Assembly (NCBI GenBank): GCA_040381215.1 | Contig: JBEIHO010000005.1 | Span: forward strand, 1 to 64,000 | Origin: SZUA-430 sp040381215 | GTDB lineage: Bacteria; Pseudomonadota; Alphaproteobacteria; Micropepsales; Micropepsaceae | Length of the DNA stretch: 64,000 nucleotides | Reading direction: 5' to 3' | Shown here: one piece after another, positions 54,560-62,752 of the stretch | Layout: every line of letters starts with the position of its first letter | Position numbering within the stretch: position 1 is the first letter of the stretch | Notes under the pieces: generated by a model | Databases searched by the model: none | What the model was told of the DNA's origin: nothing | What the model saw: only the letters and a program-made list of their open reading frames with translations | Program-made: the position numbers and the translations under genes

Positions 54560-54582
54560 TTTCCCATTCAAGCGGCACAGCA

Positions 54583-55449
54583 ATGACCACAAAGACCAGA
54601 CCCGTCGTCGACGAGTTCTCCTATGCCTCACCGGAGGATCCGCGCTTCAAGCGCTTCGTGATCCAGATGATCGAGCGCATGTCGGGCCAACCCGAGTTGA
54701 AGCGAATGTATCTCGAGCACCAGAACAGCCCATTGCCGGGCGAAAGCTTCTGGGATGCGGCCAAGCGCAAGCTGCGCCTCGACATCGACCTCAACCAGGA
54801 AGGCTTCGCGCAGATACCCCCGACAGGCCCCCTGGTCATCGTGGCAAACCACCCCTTCGGCGTGCTGGACGGACTGATGATCTGCTGGCTGGTGTCGCGC
54901 GTTCGTCAGGACTTCAAGGTTCTCACCAATGCGCTGCTGAACCGCGCGGAGGAAATCAAACCCTACCTGCTTCCCATCGATTTCGAGGAGACGAAGGCAG
55001 CCCTCGAGACCAATATCCGCTCACGCGCCGAAGCCAAGGCATTGCTGGAAAACGGTGGCGTCTTGATCGTCTTTCCCGGCGGAACCGTCTCGACGACACC
55101 ATCGCTATTGTCGCGCAAGGCACAGGATCCGGAATGGAAGACATTCACCGGCCGCATGATCCTGCAAGGCAAGGCGCCGGTGGTTCCTGTGTACTTCGCC
55201 GGCCAGAACTCGCGCCTGTTCCAGGTCGCAAGCCACGTGAGCATGACGCTGCGCCTGTCACTTCTGTTCAAGGAAGTCCACGACAGGATAGGCGCGACAC
55301 TGGCCATCAGGATTGGCAACAGGATCCCCTACGAGACCTTGAAGGCCATCACAGATCGCAAGGAAATGATGGCATTCCTGCGCGCGCAAACCTATGCCCT
55401 CGATGACGGCGTGAAGCCCGGGTCAAAGCGACGCCGACGCGGCGAGTAG
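54583..55449 (+). CDS. Lysophospholipid acyltransferase-family protein (PlsC/OlsA-like)
   Basis: 288 residues from the ATG at 54583. The catalytic NHPFGVLDG (His/Asp) and the FPGGT glycerol-phosphate motif are present; NSRLFQVASHVSMTLRLSL forms an interfacial segment. It belongs to the PlsC superfamily branch with hemolysin-like and ornithine-lipid enzymes. It follows the ATP-grasp gene by 23 bases. The end overlaps the convergent marR gene by 27 bases. Confidence 0.87.
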   Translation: MTTKTRPVVDEFSYASPEDPRFKRFVIQMIERMSGQPELKRMYLEHQNSPLPGESFWDAAKRKLRLDIDLNQEGFAQIPPTGPLVIVANHPFGVLDGLMICWLVSRVRQDFKVLTNALLNRAEEIKPYLLPIDFEETKAALETNIRSRAEAKALLENGGVLIVFPGGTVSTTPSLLSRKAQDPEWKTFTGRMILQGKAPVVPVYFAGQNSRLFQVASHVSMTLRLSLLFKEVHDRIGATLAIRIGNRIPYETLKAITDRKEMMAFLRAQTYALDDGVKPGSKRRRRGE

Positions 55450-55899
55450 CTTGTCGAGGATATCGTCAAGCTTGCTCCGCTCGGCCGGGCTGAGCGCCAC
55501 GACAAGCCTGCGCTCCATCTCCCGCGCCAGCGGGACGATCGCACTGTGATCGAGCCTGCCAGCCGCCGACAGGTAGAGATGCTTGGCGCGCCGATCGCCA
55601 TCGACCGCCTTCTGTTCGACACGCCCTGAGGCCTGCAAGCGCGCGACGGCACGACTGACCTGAACCTTGTCCATGGCCGTTCTTTCGCTGATCTCGCCCG
55701 CTGTCAGCCCCGGAAACCGGCCGAGCACGGCCATGACCCGCCATTCCGGGATCGTCAGACCGAACCTCTTCTCATAGGTGCCCGCAATGCGGCTGCTCAC
55801 CCGGTTTGAAAGCACGGATAGCCGATAAGGCAGGAAACTCTCCAGCTCGAGCGAACCCGCCGCCGGCAGCATGACCGCGTCGCCTTTCAAGCCACTCAT
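55423..55899 (-). CDS. MarR-family transcriptional regulator of the homogentisate operon
   Basis: 158 residues. A MarR winged helix with DNA-recognition helix about 75-95 (TAMDKVQVSRAVARLQASGRV) and wing DGDRRAKHLYLS. It lies directly after maiA with no gap, as last gene of the tyrosine-degradation operon. It is therefore the natural candidate to bind the palindrome at 59741-59760 and repress, released by homogentisate or 4-hydroxyphenylpyruvate. Confidence 0.88.
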   Translation of the reverse strand: MSGLKGDAVMLPAAGSLELESFLPYRLSVLSNRVSSRIAGTYEKRFGLTIPEWRVMAVLGRFPGLTAGEISERTAMDKVQVSRAVARLQASGRVEQKAVDGDRRAKHLYLSAAGRLDHSAIVPLAREMERRLVVALSPAERSKLDDILDKLLAASASL

Positions 55900-56532
55900 C
55901 TAGCTGCGATCCGGCGCTGCCGCAGCGAACGCGGGATGCGCCCGGCACAACTGGTCGATACGAACCAGATTGGGAAACTCATCAACCGGCACCTTGAAGC
56001 GATAGGCATTCGCCATCTGCGGAACAAGGCAGATATCGGCAAGCGTTGGCGTTTCGCCGAAGCAGTAAGGACCCTCGGCGCCCGGAGCGGCCATCATCGC
56101 CTCCAGCGCCCGGAAACCCTTCAGGATCCAATGCGGGTACCAGCCGGATGCGATCTCGGCATCGCTATGCCCCATTTTGCCGAGGAACTGGCGCGTTCCC
56201 AGGTTGTTGATCGGATGTATGTCACAAGCGATGACATAGGCGAACTGCCTCACCCGGGCGCGCAGCACCGGATGCGTCGGCAACAGGCGGGGTTCGACAT
56301 GGGTCTCGTCCAGATACTCGATGATCGCAAGCGACTGCGACAGGACACCGGCCTCGGTTTCCAGCGCAGGAACAAGCTCCTGCGGATTGACGGTCTTGTA
56401 CATCTGCGAATGCTGCTGCCCACCGTCCTTCATCAGGTCGATGTTGACGCGTTCATAAGCGATGCCCTTGAGGTTCATTGCTATGCGCACCCGATAGGCA
56501 GCCGATGACACGGCATAGTCGAAAAGCTTCAT
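55900..56532 (-). CDS. maiA: Maleylacetoacetate isomerase (zeta-class GST)
   Basis: 210 residues. Thioredoxin-like N-domain with SSAAYRVRIAMNLKG at 9-23, glutathione contacts NPQELVPALE and SQSLAIIEYLDE, and an all-helical C-domain. It isomerises maleylacetoacetate to fumarylacetoacetate with GSH. Many zeta GSTs have Cys in SSC; here Ala, which is common in bacterial members. Start is one base after the fahA stop. Confidence 0.94.
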   Translation of the reverse strand: MKLFDYAVSSAAYRVRIAMNLKGIAYERVNIDLMKDGGQQHSQMYKTVNPQELVPALETEAGVLSQSLAIIEYLDETHVEPRLLPTHPVLRARVRQFAYVIACDIHPINNLGTRQFLGKMGHSDAEIASGWYPHWILKGFRALEAMMAAPGAEGPYCFGETPTLADICLVPQMANAYRFKVPVDEFPNLVRIDQLCRAHPAFAAAAPDRS

Positions 56533-56533
56533 C

Positions 56534-57517
56534 TCATCCCTCGTGGCGCTGCACGCGCTGGCTGATTGCGCCGAAGACGGAAGACCCGTCTGGCAACTTC
56601 ATTTCAATCCGCACCAAGTCACCGAAGCGCAGGAACGGCGTCACGGGCTTGCCTGTCTCGATGGTCTCGAGCATCCGTCGCTCGGCGATGCAGGCAGACC
56701 CGCAGGAGCGGTCTGAATTCGACACCGTCCCCGAACCGATGATCGACCCCGCCTCAAGCTCCCGCGTCCGCGCGGCGTGGGCAATGAGCTGGGGAAACGA
56801 GAAGGTCATGTCGACCCCGGCATCGGGACTGCCAAAACGCTGGCCATTCAATTCGACCAGCAGGGGAAGGTGAACGCGACCATCCCGCCAGTGCGCGCCC
56901 AGTTCATCGGGCGTGACGGCAACGGGTGAAAAGGCGCTGGCCGGTTTTGACTGGAAGAAACCGAAGCCCTTCTCGAGCTCCTTCGGGATGAGATTGCGCA
57001 AGCTGACATCGTTGACCAGCATCAGCAGGCGTACGTGGCCCGCCGCCACCTCGGGCGAGGCCCCCATGGGAACATCCCCCGTGATCACCGCCACTTCGCC
57101 TTCCATGTCGATCCCCCAGGCCTCGTCGGCGGCCAGGATATCGTCTTGCGGGCCGATGAAGCTGTCGGACCCACCCTGGTACATGAGCGGATCCGTCCAG
57201 AACGAAGCCGGCATCTCGGCACCGCGCGCCTTGCGAACCAGTTCGACATGAGTGACATACGCAGAGCCATCCGCCCACTGGTAGGCACGCGGCAGCGGCG
57301 AGGCGCAATCCGACGCGCGGAAGGAAAACTGCCCGACGGGCGCACCACTGTTAAGCTCGGCGTAGAGCGCCTGCAGCTGCGGCGCAACCCGATCCCAGTT
57401 ATCGAGGGCGCTTTGCAGCGTTGGGGCGATACCATCAGCCGCAATCGCATGCTTCAGGTCGCGCGACACGACGATGAGGCGACCATCACGACCTTGCTTG
57501 AGCGACGCCAGTTTCAT
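56534..57517 (-). CDS. fahA: Fumarylacetoacetase (FAH family)
   Basis: 327 residues. FAH-fold motifs: DMEGEVAVITGDVPMG and DDILAADEAWGIDME with acidic metal ligands, LVNDVSLRNLIP and GSIIGSGTVSNSD. It cleaves fumarylacetoacetate to fumarate and acetoacetate. Its ATG overlaps the hmgA stop by four bases. Confidence 0.93.
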   Translation of the reverse strand: MKLASLKQGRDGRLIVVSRDLKHAIAADGIAPTLQSALDNWDRVAPQLQALYAELNSGAPVGQFSFRASDCASPLPRAYQWADGSAYVTHVELVRKARGAEMPASFWTDPLMYQGGSDSFIGPQDDILAADEAWGIDMEGEVAVITGDVPMGASPEVAAGHVRLLMLVNDVSLRNLIPKELEKGFGFFQSKPASAFSPVAVTPDELGAHWRDGRVHLPLLVELNGQRFGSPDAGVDMTFSFPQLIAHAARTRELEAGSIIGSGTVSNSDRSCGSACIAERRMLETIETGKPVTPFLRFGDLVRIEMKLPDGSSVFGAISQRVQRHEG

Positions 57518-58644
57518 TTCGCACCTCGCCAGCTGTCTGCATAGGAAACGTCTTCGACACTCTCGGCCAGGGGCGTGGCATCCAGCGGCAGGCGCGTGTC
57601 GATCATGACGGCGACCTCGTCGGTTTCCTTGCGTTCGAACTTCGCCGCCGCCGCAAAGGCCTTCGGATGCGGCCCGTGGGGGAAGCCTGCCGGATGAAAC
57701 GTGATCATCCCGGGCTTGATGTTGTCGCGACTGAAGAAATTGCCAGCGTGGTAGAAGATGACCTCGTCGAAGTCGTCATTGCTGTGGAAGAACGGAACCT
57801 TCAGCGCGCCGGGATCACTCTCGATCGGGCGTGGAACAAAGGTGCAGACGACGAACTTGTCGGCCAGGAAGGTTGTGTGCACCGAGGGCGGCAGATGATA
57901 CCGGTGGCTGACGATCGGCCTGATGTCACGCCAGTTGAGCTTGACCGGCAGGGCCGTGCCCTTCCATCCCTGCGCATCCAGCGGGTTGAACGGATAGGTG
58001 ATGGTCGAAATCTGCCCCCGGCGCTTGACGAGGACTTTCCACGTGCGCTCCCCCTGTTGCCTCAGGAAGAGATCATCGATGTGCGGCGTGTCGAGCACAG
58101 CAGGATCGAACTGCGCATGTTCGCCAAGCATGCCGCGATCCGGCAACCGGTAAGCACTGTCGGTCGCCTCGATCATCAGGATCGAGCAGCGCGAGGATGG
58201 CTCGACGCGCCACATCGTGCCACGCGGCAGAAGGACATAATCGCCATCGCGGAATGGCATGTGGCCGAAATCGCAGTAGAGCGAGCCGCTCCCCGAATGG
58301 ATGAACAGAAGCTCGTCGCCATCGATGTTGCGGGCAAGCTCTGTCATGGGCTGCTCGAGATGCCACAGGCTCAGCCGGGCATTCCCGTTGGCCAGCAACG
58401 GTGCGACGGCGAGAGGCGACGCCGGCCCCGCAACCAGCCGGTTCGTATCATACGCGTGCGGTCGAAGCGGACCCTCGAACGAGGTCCACGCCGTCGGCAT
58501 GTGTGCATGATACATGTGCGTCGCAGGCCCGAAGAAACCCTCGCGCCCGATTTCGCGCTCATAGGTACCCTCCGGCAGATCGGCATGCGCCTGGCGCGAC
58601 GCACGCCCCTCGATGCGGGGGAAATTGATCCAGCCCTTGCTCAT
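57514..58644 (-). CDS. hmgA: Homogentisate 1,2-dioxygenase, short form
   Basis: 376 residues, against about 430-445 in the classical enzyme. Cupin core; iron-site candidates are His287 (FFHSNDD), Asp293 or Glu294 (DDFDEV) and His323 (GFPHGPHP), with His317 nearby. In the human enzyme the Glu is six residues after the first His; here that position is Asp293 and Glu294 follows. Operon context leaves little doubt about the reaction: opening homogentisate to maleylacetoacetate. ATG overlaps the hppD stop. Confidence 0.9.
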   Translation of the reverse strand: MSKGWINFPRIEGRASRQAHADLPEGTYEREIGREGFFGPATHMYHAHMPTAWTSFEGPLRPHAYDTNRLVAGPASPLAVAPLLANGNARLSLWHLEQPMTELARNIDGDELLFIHSGSGSLYCDFGHMPFRDGDYVLLPRGTMWRVEPSSRCSILMIEATDSAYRLPDRGMLGEHAQFDPAVLDTPHIDDLFLRQQGERTWKVLVKRRGQISTITYPFNPLDAQGWKGTALPVKLNWRDIRPIVSHRYHLPPSVHTTFLADKFVVCTFVPRPIESDPGALKVPFFHSNDDFDEVIFYHAGNFFSRDNIKPGMITFHPAGFPHGPHPKAFAAAAKFERKETDEVAVMIDTRLPLDATPLAESVEDVSYADSWRGAK

Positions 58645-59705
58645 GCGCTCAGGACCCCGCGACGGATCTGGTCAAGCTCGATCGACTCGAACAGGGCCTT
58701 GAAGTTGCCTTCACCGAAACCCTGGTTGCCCTTGCGCTGGATGATCTCGAAGAAAATCGGCCCGATCGCATTCTGCGTGAAGATCTGAAGCAGCAAGCCG
58801 GAATCCGGGCCACCATCGATCAGGATCTGGTTGCGCTTGAGCCTTTCGACATCCTCGCCATGACCGGGCACGCGCCGATCGATCCCCTCGAAATAGGTCT
58901 CGATGGTCGACTGGAACGCAACACCCGAGTGACGCAGGCTCTCGACGGATGCATGGATATCCTCCGTGGACAGCGCAATATGCTGGATCCCCTCGCCCTT
59001 GTATTCGTCGAGATATTCCGCGATCTGGGACTTGTCGTCGGAACTCTCGTTGATGGGAATGCGGATCTTGCCGCACGGACTTGTCATCGCCCGGCTCTTG
59101 AGACCCGTCAGCTTGCCCTCGATGTCGAAATACCTGATCTCGCGGAAATTGAAGAGCTTTTCGTAGAAACCGGCCCACAGGTTCATGTTGCCGCGATAGA
59201 CATTGTGCGTGACATGATCGATGTCGATCAGGCCCGCACCCTGGTGACGGTACCCGAGCGCCGGATCCGTGGGCACGAAATCGATGTCGTAGATCGACAC
59301 GCCGCCCGGCGCATAGCGATCGACGAAATAGATCACGCTGCCGCCAATGCCCTCGATGGCGGGAATATTGAGTTCCATCGGCCCGACCTTGCCGGCAAAC
59401 GGCTTGGCACCATTCGCAAGCGCACGCGCGTGGGCCTGCCCCGCGTCCCTGACCCGAAACGCCATCGCACAGGCCGATGGCCCATGCGCCTTGGCAAATC
59501 GCGCCCCGTGGCTGTCAGGTTCCGCATTCACGATGAAGTTGACGTCGTTCTGCCGATACAGCGTGACATTCTTCGAACGGTGGCGCGCGACCGCACGAAA
59601 GCCCATCGTCTCGAAATAGCGCCCGAGCGCCGCCGTATCCGGAGCCGTGTACTCGATGAACTCGAACCCATCGGTACCCATCGGATTTTCGAACAAATCA
59701 GCCAT
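58641..59705 (-). CDS. hppD: 4-Hydroxyphenylpyruvate dioxygenase
   Basis: 354 residues from the ATG at 59705 (MADLFENPMGTDGFEF); an ATG at 59714 would add three. Two VOC domains. Fe ligands are His in DIDHVTHNVY, His in GIQHIALST and Glu in IFFEIIQRKG. It makes homogentisate from 4-hydroxyphenylpyruvate. First gene of the operon, behind the overlapping promoter-operator at 59738-59766. Confidence 0.96.
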   Translation of the reverse strand: MADLFENPMGTDGFEFIEYTAPDTAALGRYFETMGFRAVARHRSKNVTLYRQNDVNFIVNAEPDSHGARFAKAHGPSACAMAFRVRDAGQAHARALANGAKPFAGKVGPMELNIPAIEGIGGSVIYFVDRYAPGGVSIYDIDFVPTDPALGYRHQGAGLIDIDHVTHNVYRGNMNLWAGFYEKLFNFREIRYFDIEGKLTGLKSRAMTSPCGKIRIPINESSDDKSQIAEYLDEYKGEGIQHIALSTEDIHASVESLRHSGVAFQSTIETYFEGIDRRVPGHGEDVERLKRNQILIDGGPDSGLLLQIFTQNAIGPIFFEIIQRKGNQGFGEGNFKALFESIELDQIRRGVLSA

Positions 59706-59737
59706 TCCAGCCATCCCTTAACCAAATGTGAGGCCAC

Positions 59738-59766
59738 AATATAGTTTCATTTGAAACTATTATCAA
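59738..59766 (-). promoter_or_regulatory. Sigma-70-type promoter of the hppD operon
   Basis: On the minus strand, TTGATA (59766-59761), then a 17-base spacer, then TATATT (59743-59738), 32 bases before the hppD ATG at 59705. Both boxes and spacing are near-consensus. Confidence 0.85.
59741..59760. promoter_or_regulatory. 20-bp palindromic operator (probable MarR site)
   Basis: ATAGTTTCA and TGAAACTAT arms flank a TT centre (AA on the other strand). All 17 spacer bases and three of the -10 bases are inside it, so a bound dimer would block RNA polymerase completely. The only obvious candidate regulator is the MarR protein encoded at the operon's end. This arm sequence is like operators proposed for homogentisate regulators in other Proteobacteria. 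Confidence 0.85.
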
Positions 59767-59790
59767 CCCGGCAAAGCTTTTTGCCGATAA

Positions 59791-59820
59791 TTGAACCCTG
59801 ACATTCCACACCCATCTAAT
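59791..59820 (+). promoter_or_regulatory. Possible promoter of the prohibitin-family gene
   Basis: TTGAAC (59791-59796), 18 bases, TCTAAT (59815-59820). A GAGGAG ribosome site follows at 59862-59867 before the ATG at 59879. Box matches are fair, no more. Confidence 0.4.
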
Positions 59821-59878
59821 GCTGCACCGCCTGAAGGGTCTTCCTTTCACCAGGCGGGTTTGAGGAGCAACGCAAGCA

Positions 59879-60799
59879 ATGTCGAACATCTTCACACCCC
59901 GCACAGGCGGCACCACGGGCAAGGGCGGACCCGGTCTCCCCGGATCCATGGGAGGCTTTCTGAAAGCACCCATCGTCCTTGTGGCGGTCATTGGTGCGAT
60001 CATCGTCTGGTCCGGCGTCACGACAATCGATCAGGGAAATGTCGGCGTGAAGCTGCGCTTCGGCCAGGCCGTCGACACCATGCAACCCGGCTTTCACATC
60101 ATCATCCCGTTCATGGATCGCGTGGTCGTGTTTTCGACACGCACCAAGAAGCAGAGCTACAGCCAGGTGAACGCCTACTCCCGCGATATCCAGGCGGCCG
60201 ACAATCTCGTCTCGGTCAACTATCGCGTCGACGGAACCAAGGCGATCGAAGTGTATTCGCGCTACGGCGAGAACTTCGTCGACAGCATCATCAGCCCCGT
60301 GATCCAGAAGCGGTTCAAGGAAATCTTCGGCAAGTATGATGCCCGCGAGATCGTGAACGCGCGCGACAAGCTGGGCATCGAGGTCGAGAACAACATTCGC
60401 CAGAACATGCCCAACGGCATCATCATCGAAGGCGTGCAGATCGAGAATATCGAATTCTCGGACGCCTATGAGCAGGCGATCGAGGCAACAGCCCAGGCTG
60501 AAGCATCGGTTCGCAAGGCCATGCAGGAACTCGCCCAGAAGAAGGTGGACGCCGAGAAAACCGTGGTCCAGGCCCAGGCCGACGCCCAAGCACGCCTCGC
60601 CGCCGCCAAGGCCGAAGCCGACGCCATCAAGCTGAAGGGCGACGCCGAAGCCTCCGCGATCCAGGCCAAGGCCAACGCCCTGCGCGAAAACCCGAGCCTG
60701 GTCGCCCTCGCGGCAACCGAGAAGTGGGACGGCAAACTTCCCACCACCTTCGTGCCCGGCTCCGCGGTGCCCTTCCTGCAGATACCCCGCGGCCAATAG
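59879..60799 (+). CDS. Prohibitin/SPFH-family membrane protein
   Basis: 306 residues. One N-terminal membrane segment (about 31-48), an SPFH domain (about 50-220; IDQGNVGVKLRFGQAVDTMQPGFH), then a Glu/Ala/Lys-rich coiled coil and a short tail. Prohibitin-like proteins form ring scaffolds with FtsH in the inner membrane. A conserved Gly/Thr-rich leader precedes the anchor. Ends in a strong terminator. Confidence 0.93.
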   Translation: MSNIFTPRTGGTTGKGGPGLPGSMGGFLKAPIVLVAVIGAIIVWSGVTTIDQGNVGVKLRFGQAVDTMQPGFHIIIPFMDRVVVFSTRTKKQSYSQVNAYSRDIQAADNLVSVNYRVDGTKAIEVYSRYGENFVDSIISPVIQKRFKEIFGKYDAREIVNARDKLGIEVENNIRQNMPNGIIIEGVQIENIEFSDAYEQAIEATAQAEASVRKAMQELAQKKVDAEKTVVQAQADAQARLAAAKAEADAIKLKGDAEASAIQAKANALRENPSLVALAATEKWDGKLPTTFVPGSAVPFLQIPRGQ

Positions 60800-60827
60800 C
60801 GCCTGCACAAATAACGCACGACGCCGA

Positions 60828-60858
60828 GGGCTCGCCCCACCACGGGGCGGGCCCTTTT
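60828..60858 (+). terminator. Rho-independent terminator
   Basis: GGGCTCGCCCC and GGGGCGGGCCC pair (one T-G wobble) around ACCAC, followed by TTTT. It is 28 bases past the prohibitin-family gene stop. Confidence 0.85.
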
Positions 60859-60934
60859 CATGCATCAGGGAACAAGTGCTTTACCCCGGCGCCGGACAGG
60901 ACTACCCATCCCTTGCCGAAAGAACGGGGACCCC

Positions 60935-61312
60935 ATGCTCTCACTGTCAAAGATCGCGCAAATCGCACTGACCACCCAGGATCTCGCAAAGGCTCTGCCC
61001 TTCTACAGGGACACCCTGGGCCTGAAGGTCCTCTTCGAGGTCCCCGGCATGGCCTTTCTGGACGCAGGCGGCATACGCCTCATGCTGGGCGAAGCAAAGC
61101 TGCGCGATCCACTCCAGAACAACACCTATGTCTATTTCGACGCCGGCGATTGGCTGGAAACCGAAACGGCCCTCGAGGCTCGCGGCCTGAAATTCGACCG
61201 CCCCGCTGACGTCGTGCAGCGGGCCGAAGGCAAGGAGCACGTCATCCGCTTCTTCCGGGATCCCGACGGCAACGCCCTCGCCATCATGGGCTGGCGGCCA
61301 GCGGCCGGCTAG
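60935..61312 (+). CDS. VOC-family protein (glyoxalase-like)
   Basis: 125 residues from the ATG at 60935; the frame opens upstream at 60860 but without a ribosome site. One glyoxalase/bleomycin-resistance domain: ALTTQDLAKALPFYRDTLGL and RFFRDPDGNALAIM. Short VOC proteins of this kind include lactoylglutathione lyase-like enzymes; the glutathione reductase gene is convergent with a 4-base overlap. Substrate unknown. Confidence 0.85.
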   Translation: MLSLSKIAQIALTTQDLAKALPFYRDTLGLKVLFEVPGMAFLDAGGIRLMLGEAKLRDPLQNNTYVYFDAGDWLETETALEARGLKFDRPADVVQRAEGKEHVIRFFRDPDGNALAIMGWRPAAG

Positions 61313-62667
61313 GACTTGGTCTTCAGGAGGACCAGTTCCTCCGCGGCCGACGGGTGCAGCGCGACCGTGGCATCGAAGTCGCGCTTTGTTGCCCGCATCT
61401 TCACGGCGATGGCAACGCACTGGATCATTTCCGCTGCCGCCTCGCCCAGGATGTGGCAGCCCAGCACACGCTGGCTTTCGGCATCGACCACAAGCTTCAT
61501 GAAGATCTGCGTGTCGCGCCCGGACATGGTCGCGCGCATCGGCCGGAAGGCCGTCTTGTAGATGTCGACACTGATCCCCTGTGCACGGGCGACGTCCTCG
61601 GGCATTCCGACGACACCGATCTCCGGCGTGCCGAAGACCGCCGTCGGGATGTCGCCATGATCGACGCGCGAGGGATTGTTGTTGAACAACGTCTCGGCCA
61701 GCGCAGCCCCCTCGCGGATCGCAACCGGGGTCAGGTTCACGCGATTGGTGACGTCACCGACAGCATGGATACACGGGACGCTCGACTGCCCAAGCTCATC
61801 GACCACCACCGCGCCTGCATCGTCCAGCCGCACGCCACAGGATTCAAGCCCCAGGCCCTGCGTGCTGGGCCGTCGCCCCGTCGCAAACATGACCTCGTCG
61901 ACGAGATGCTCCGACCGGTCGGACAGCGTGACCCGCTTGCCACCCGCCTCCTGGCGGATCGACACGACAGACGCGCAAAGACGCACATCAATGCCGCGCT
62001 TCTGCATCTCCTGGCGCATCCGCGTGCGGATCTCCCCGTCAAAGCCGCGCAACAGTTCTTCGCCGTGATGCACGAGCAAGGTCGCGCTCCCCAGCCCATT
62101 GAAGATCCCGGCGAATTCGATGGCGATATAGCCACCACCAACCACCATGACCCGTCGCGGTTGCGCCGCCAGGTGAAACGCCTCATTGGAGCTGATCGCA
62201 AGTTCGCTGCCTTCGATGCCCGCCGGCACGAAAGGATGCCCGCCCGTCGCAATGAGGATATGTCGCGCGGTCACGCTCCGACCCGACCGCAGGAAACGAA
62301 CGCTGTTGGGCCCGGCAACAACAGCCCGATCCTCGACAAGCGTGACGCCGGCAGCAGCCAGGTTCTTGCGATAAAGACCCTCGAGCCTTGCGATCTCCCG
62401 ATCCTTGTTGGCAATCAGCTTTTCCCAGGAGAACGCACGCGGACTTTCTTGCCAGCCAAACCCGGCCGCATCCTCGAAATCCTCGGCATAGCGGCTGGCA
62501 TAGACCATGATCTTCTTCGGCACGCATCCACGGATCACGCAGGTGCCGCCCACGCGGTACTCTTCGACCACGGCGACGCGGGCACCATGCTGGGCCGCCA
62601 TGCGGCTGGCCCGCACGCCCCCCGACCCTGCGCCGATCGTCAGGAGATCAAAATCGAAAATATCCAT
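61309..62667 (-). CDS. gor: Glutathione-disulfide reductase
   Basis: 452 residues. FAD site IGAGSGGVRA; redox-active pair C43 and C48 in GGTCVIRGCVPKK; NADPH domain GGGYIAIEFAGIFNGLG; dimer-interface active His in the C-terminal VALHPSAAEELV. The first NADPH-phosphate Arg expected after the Gly-rich stretch is His here (LLVHHGEELLRG), while the second Arg remains. It keeps glutathione reduced, which maiA also needs. Confidence 0.93.
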   Translation of the reverse strand: MDIFDFDLLTIGAGSGGVRASRMAAQHGARVAVVEEYRVGGTCVIRGCVPKKIMVYASRYAEDFEDAAGFGWQESPRAFSWEKLIANKDREIARLEGLYRKNLAAAGVTLVEDRAVVAGPNSVRFLRSGRSVTARHILIATGGHPFVPAGIEGSELAISSNEAFHLAAQPRRVMVVGGGYIAIEFAGIFNGLGSATLLVHHGEELLRGFDGEIRTRMRQEMQKRGIDVRLCASVVSIRQEAGGKRVTLSDRSEHLVDEVMFATGRRPSTQGLGLESCGVRLDDAGAVVVDELGQSSVPCIHAVGDVTNRVNLTPVAIREGAALAETLFNNNPSRVDHGDIPTAVFGTPEIGVVGMPEDVARAQGISVDIYKTAFRPMRATMSGRDTQIFMKLVVDAESQRVLGCHILGEAAAEMIQCVAIAVKMRATKRDFDATVALHPSAAEELVLLKTKS

Positions 62668-62752
62668 GGCCCACCCTCATTCGCCGGATAACGACGGCCG
62701 GATGTAGCAGGCACAAGCTGCAGCGACAACGCCCGTCAGGACAGCGCCAGGC

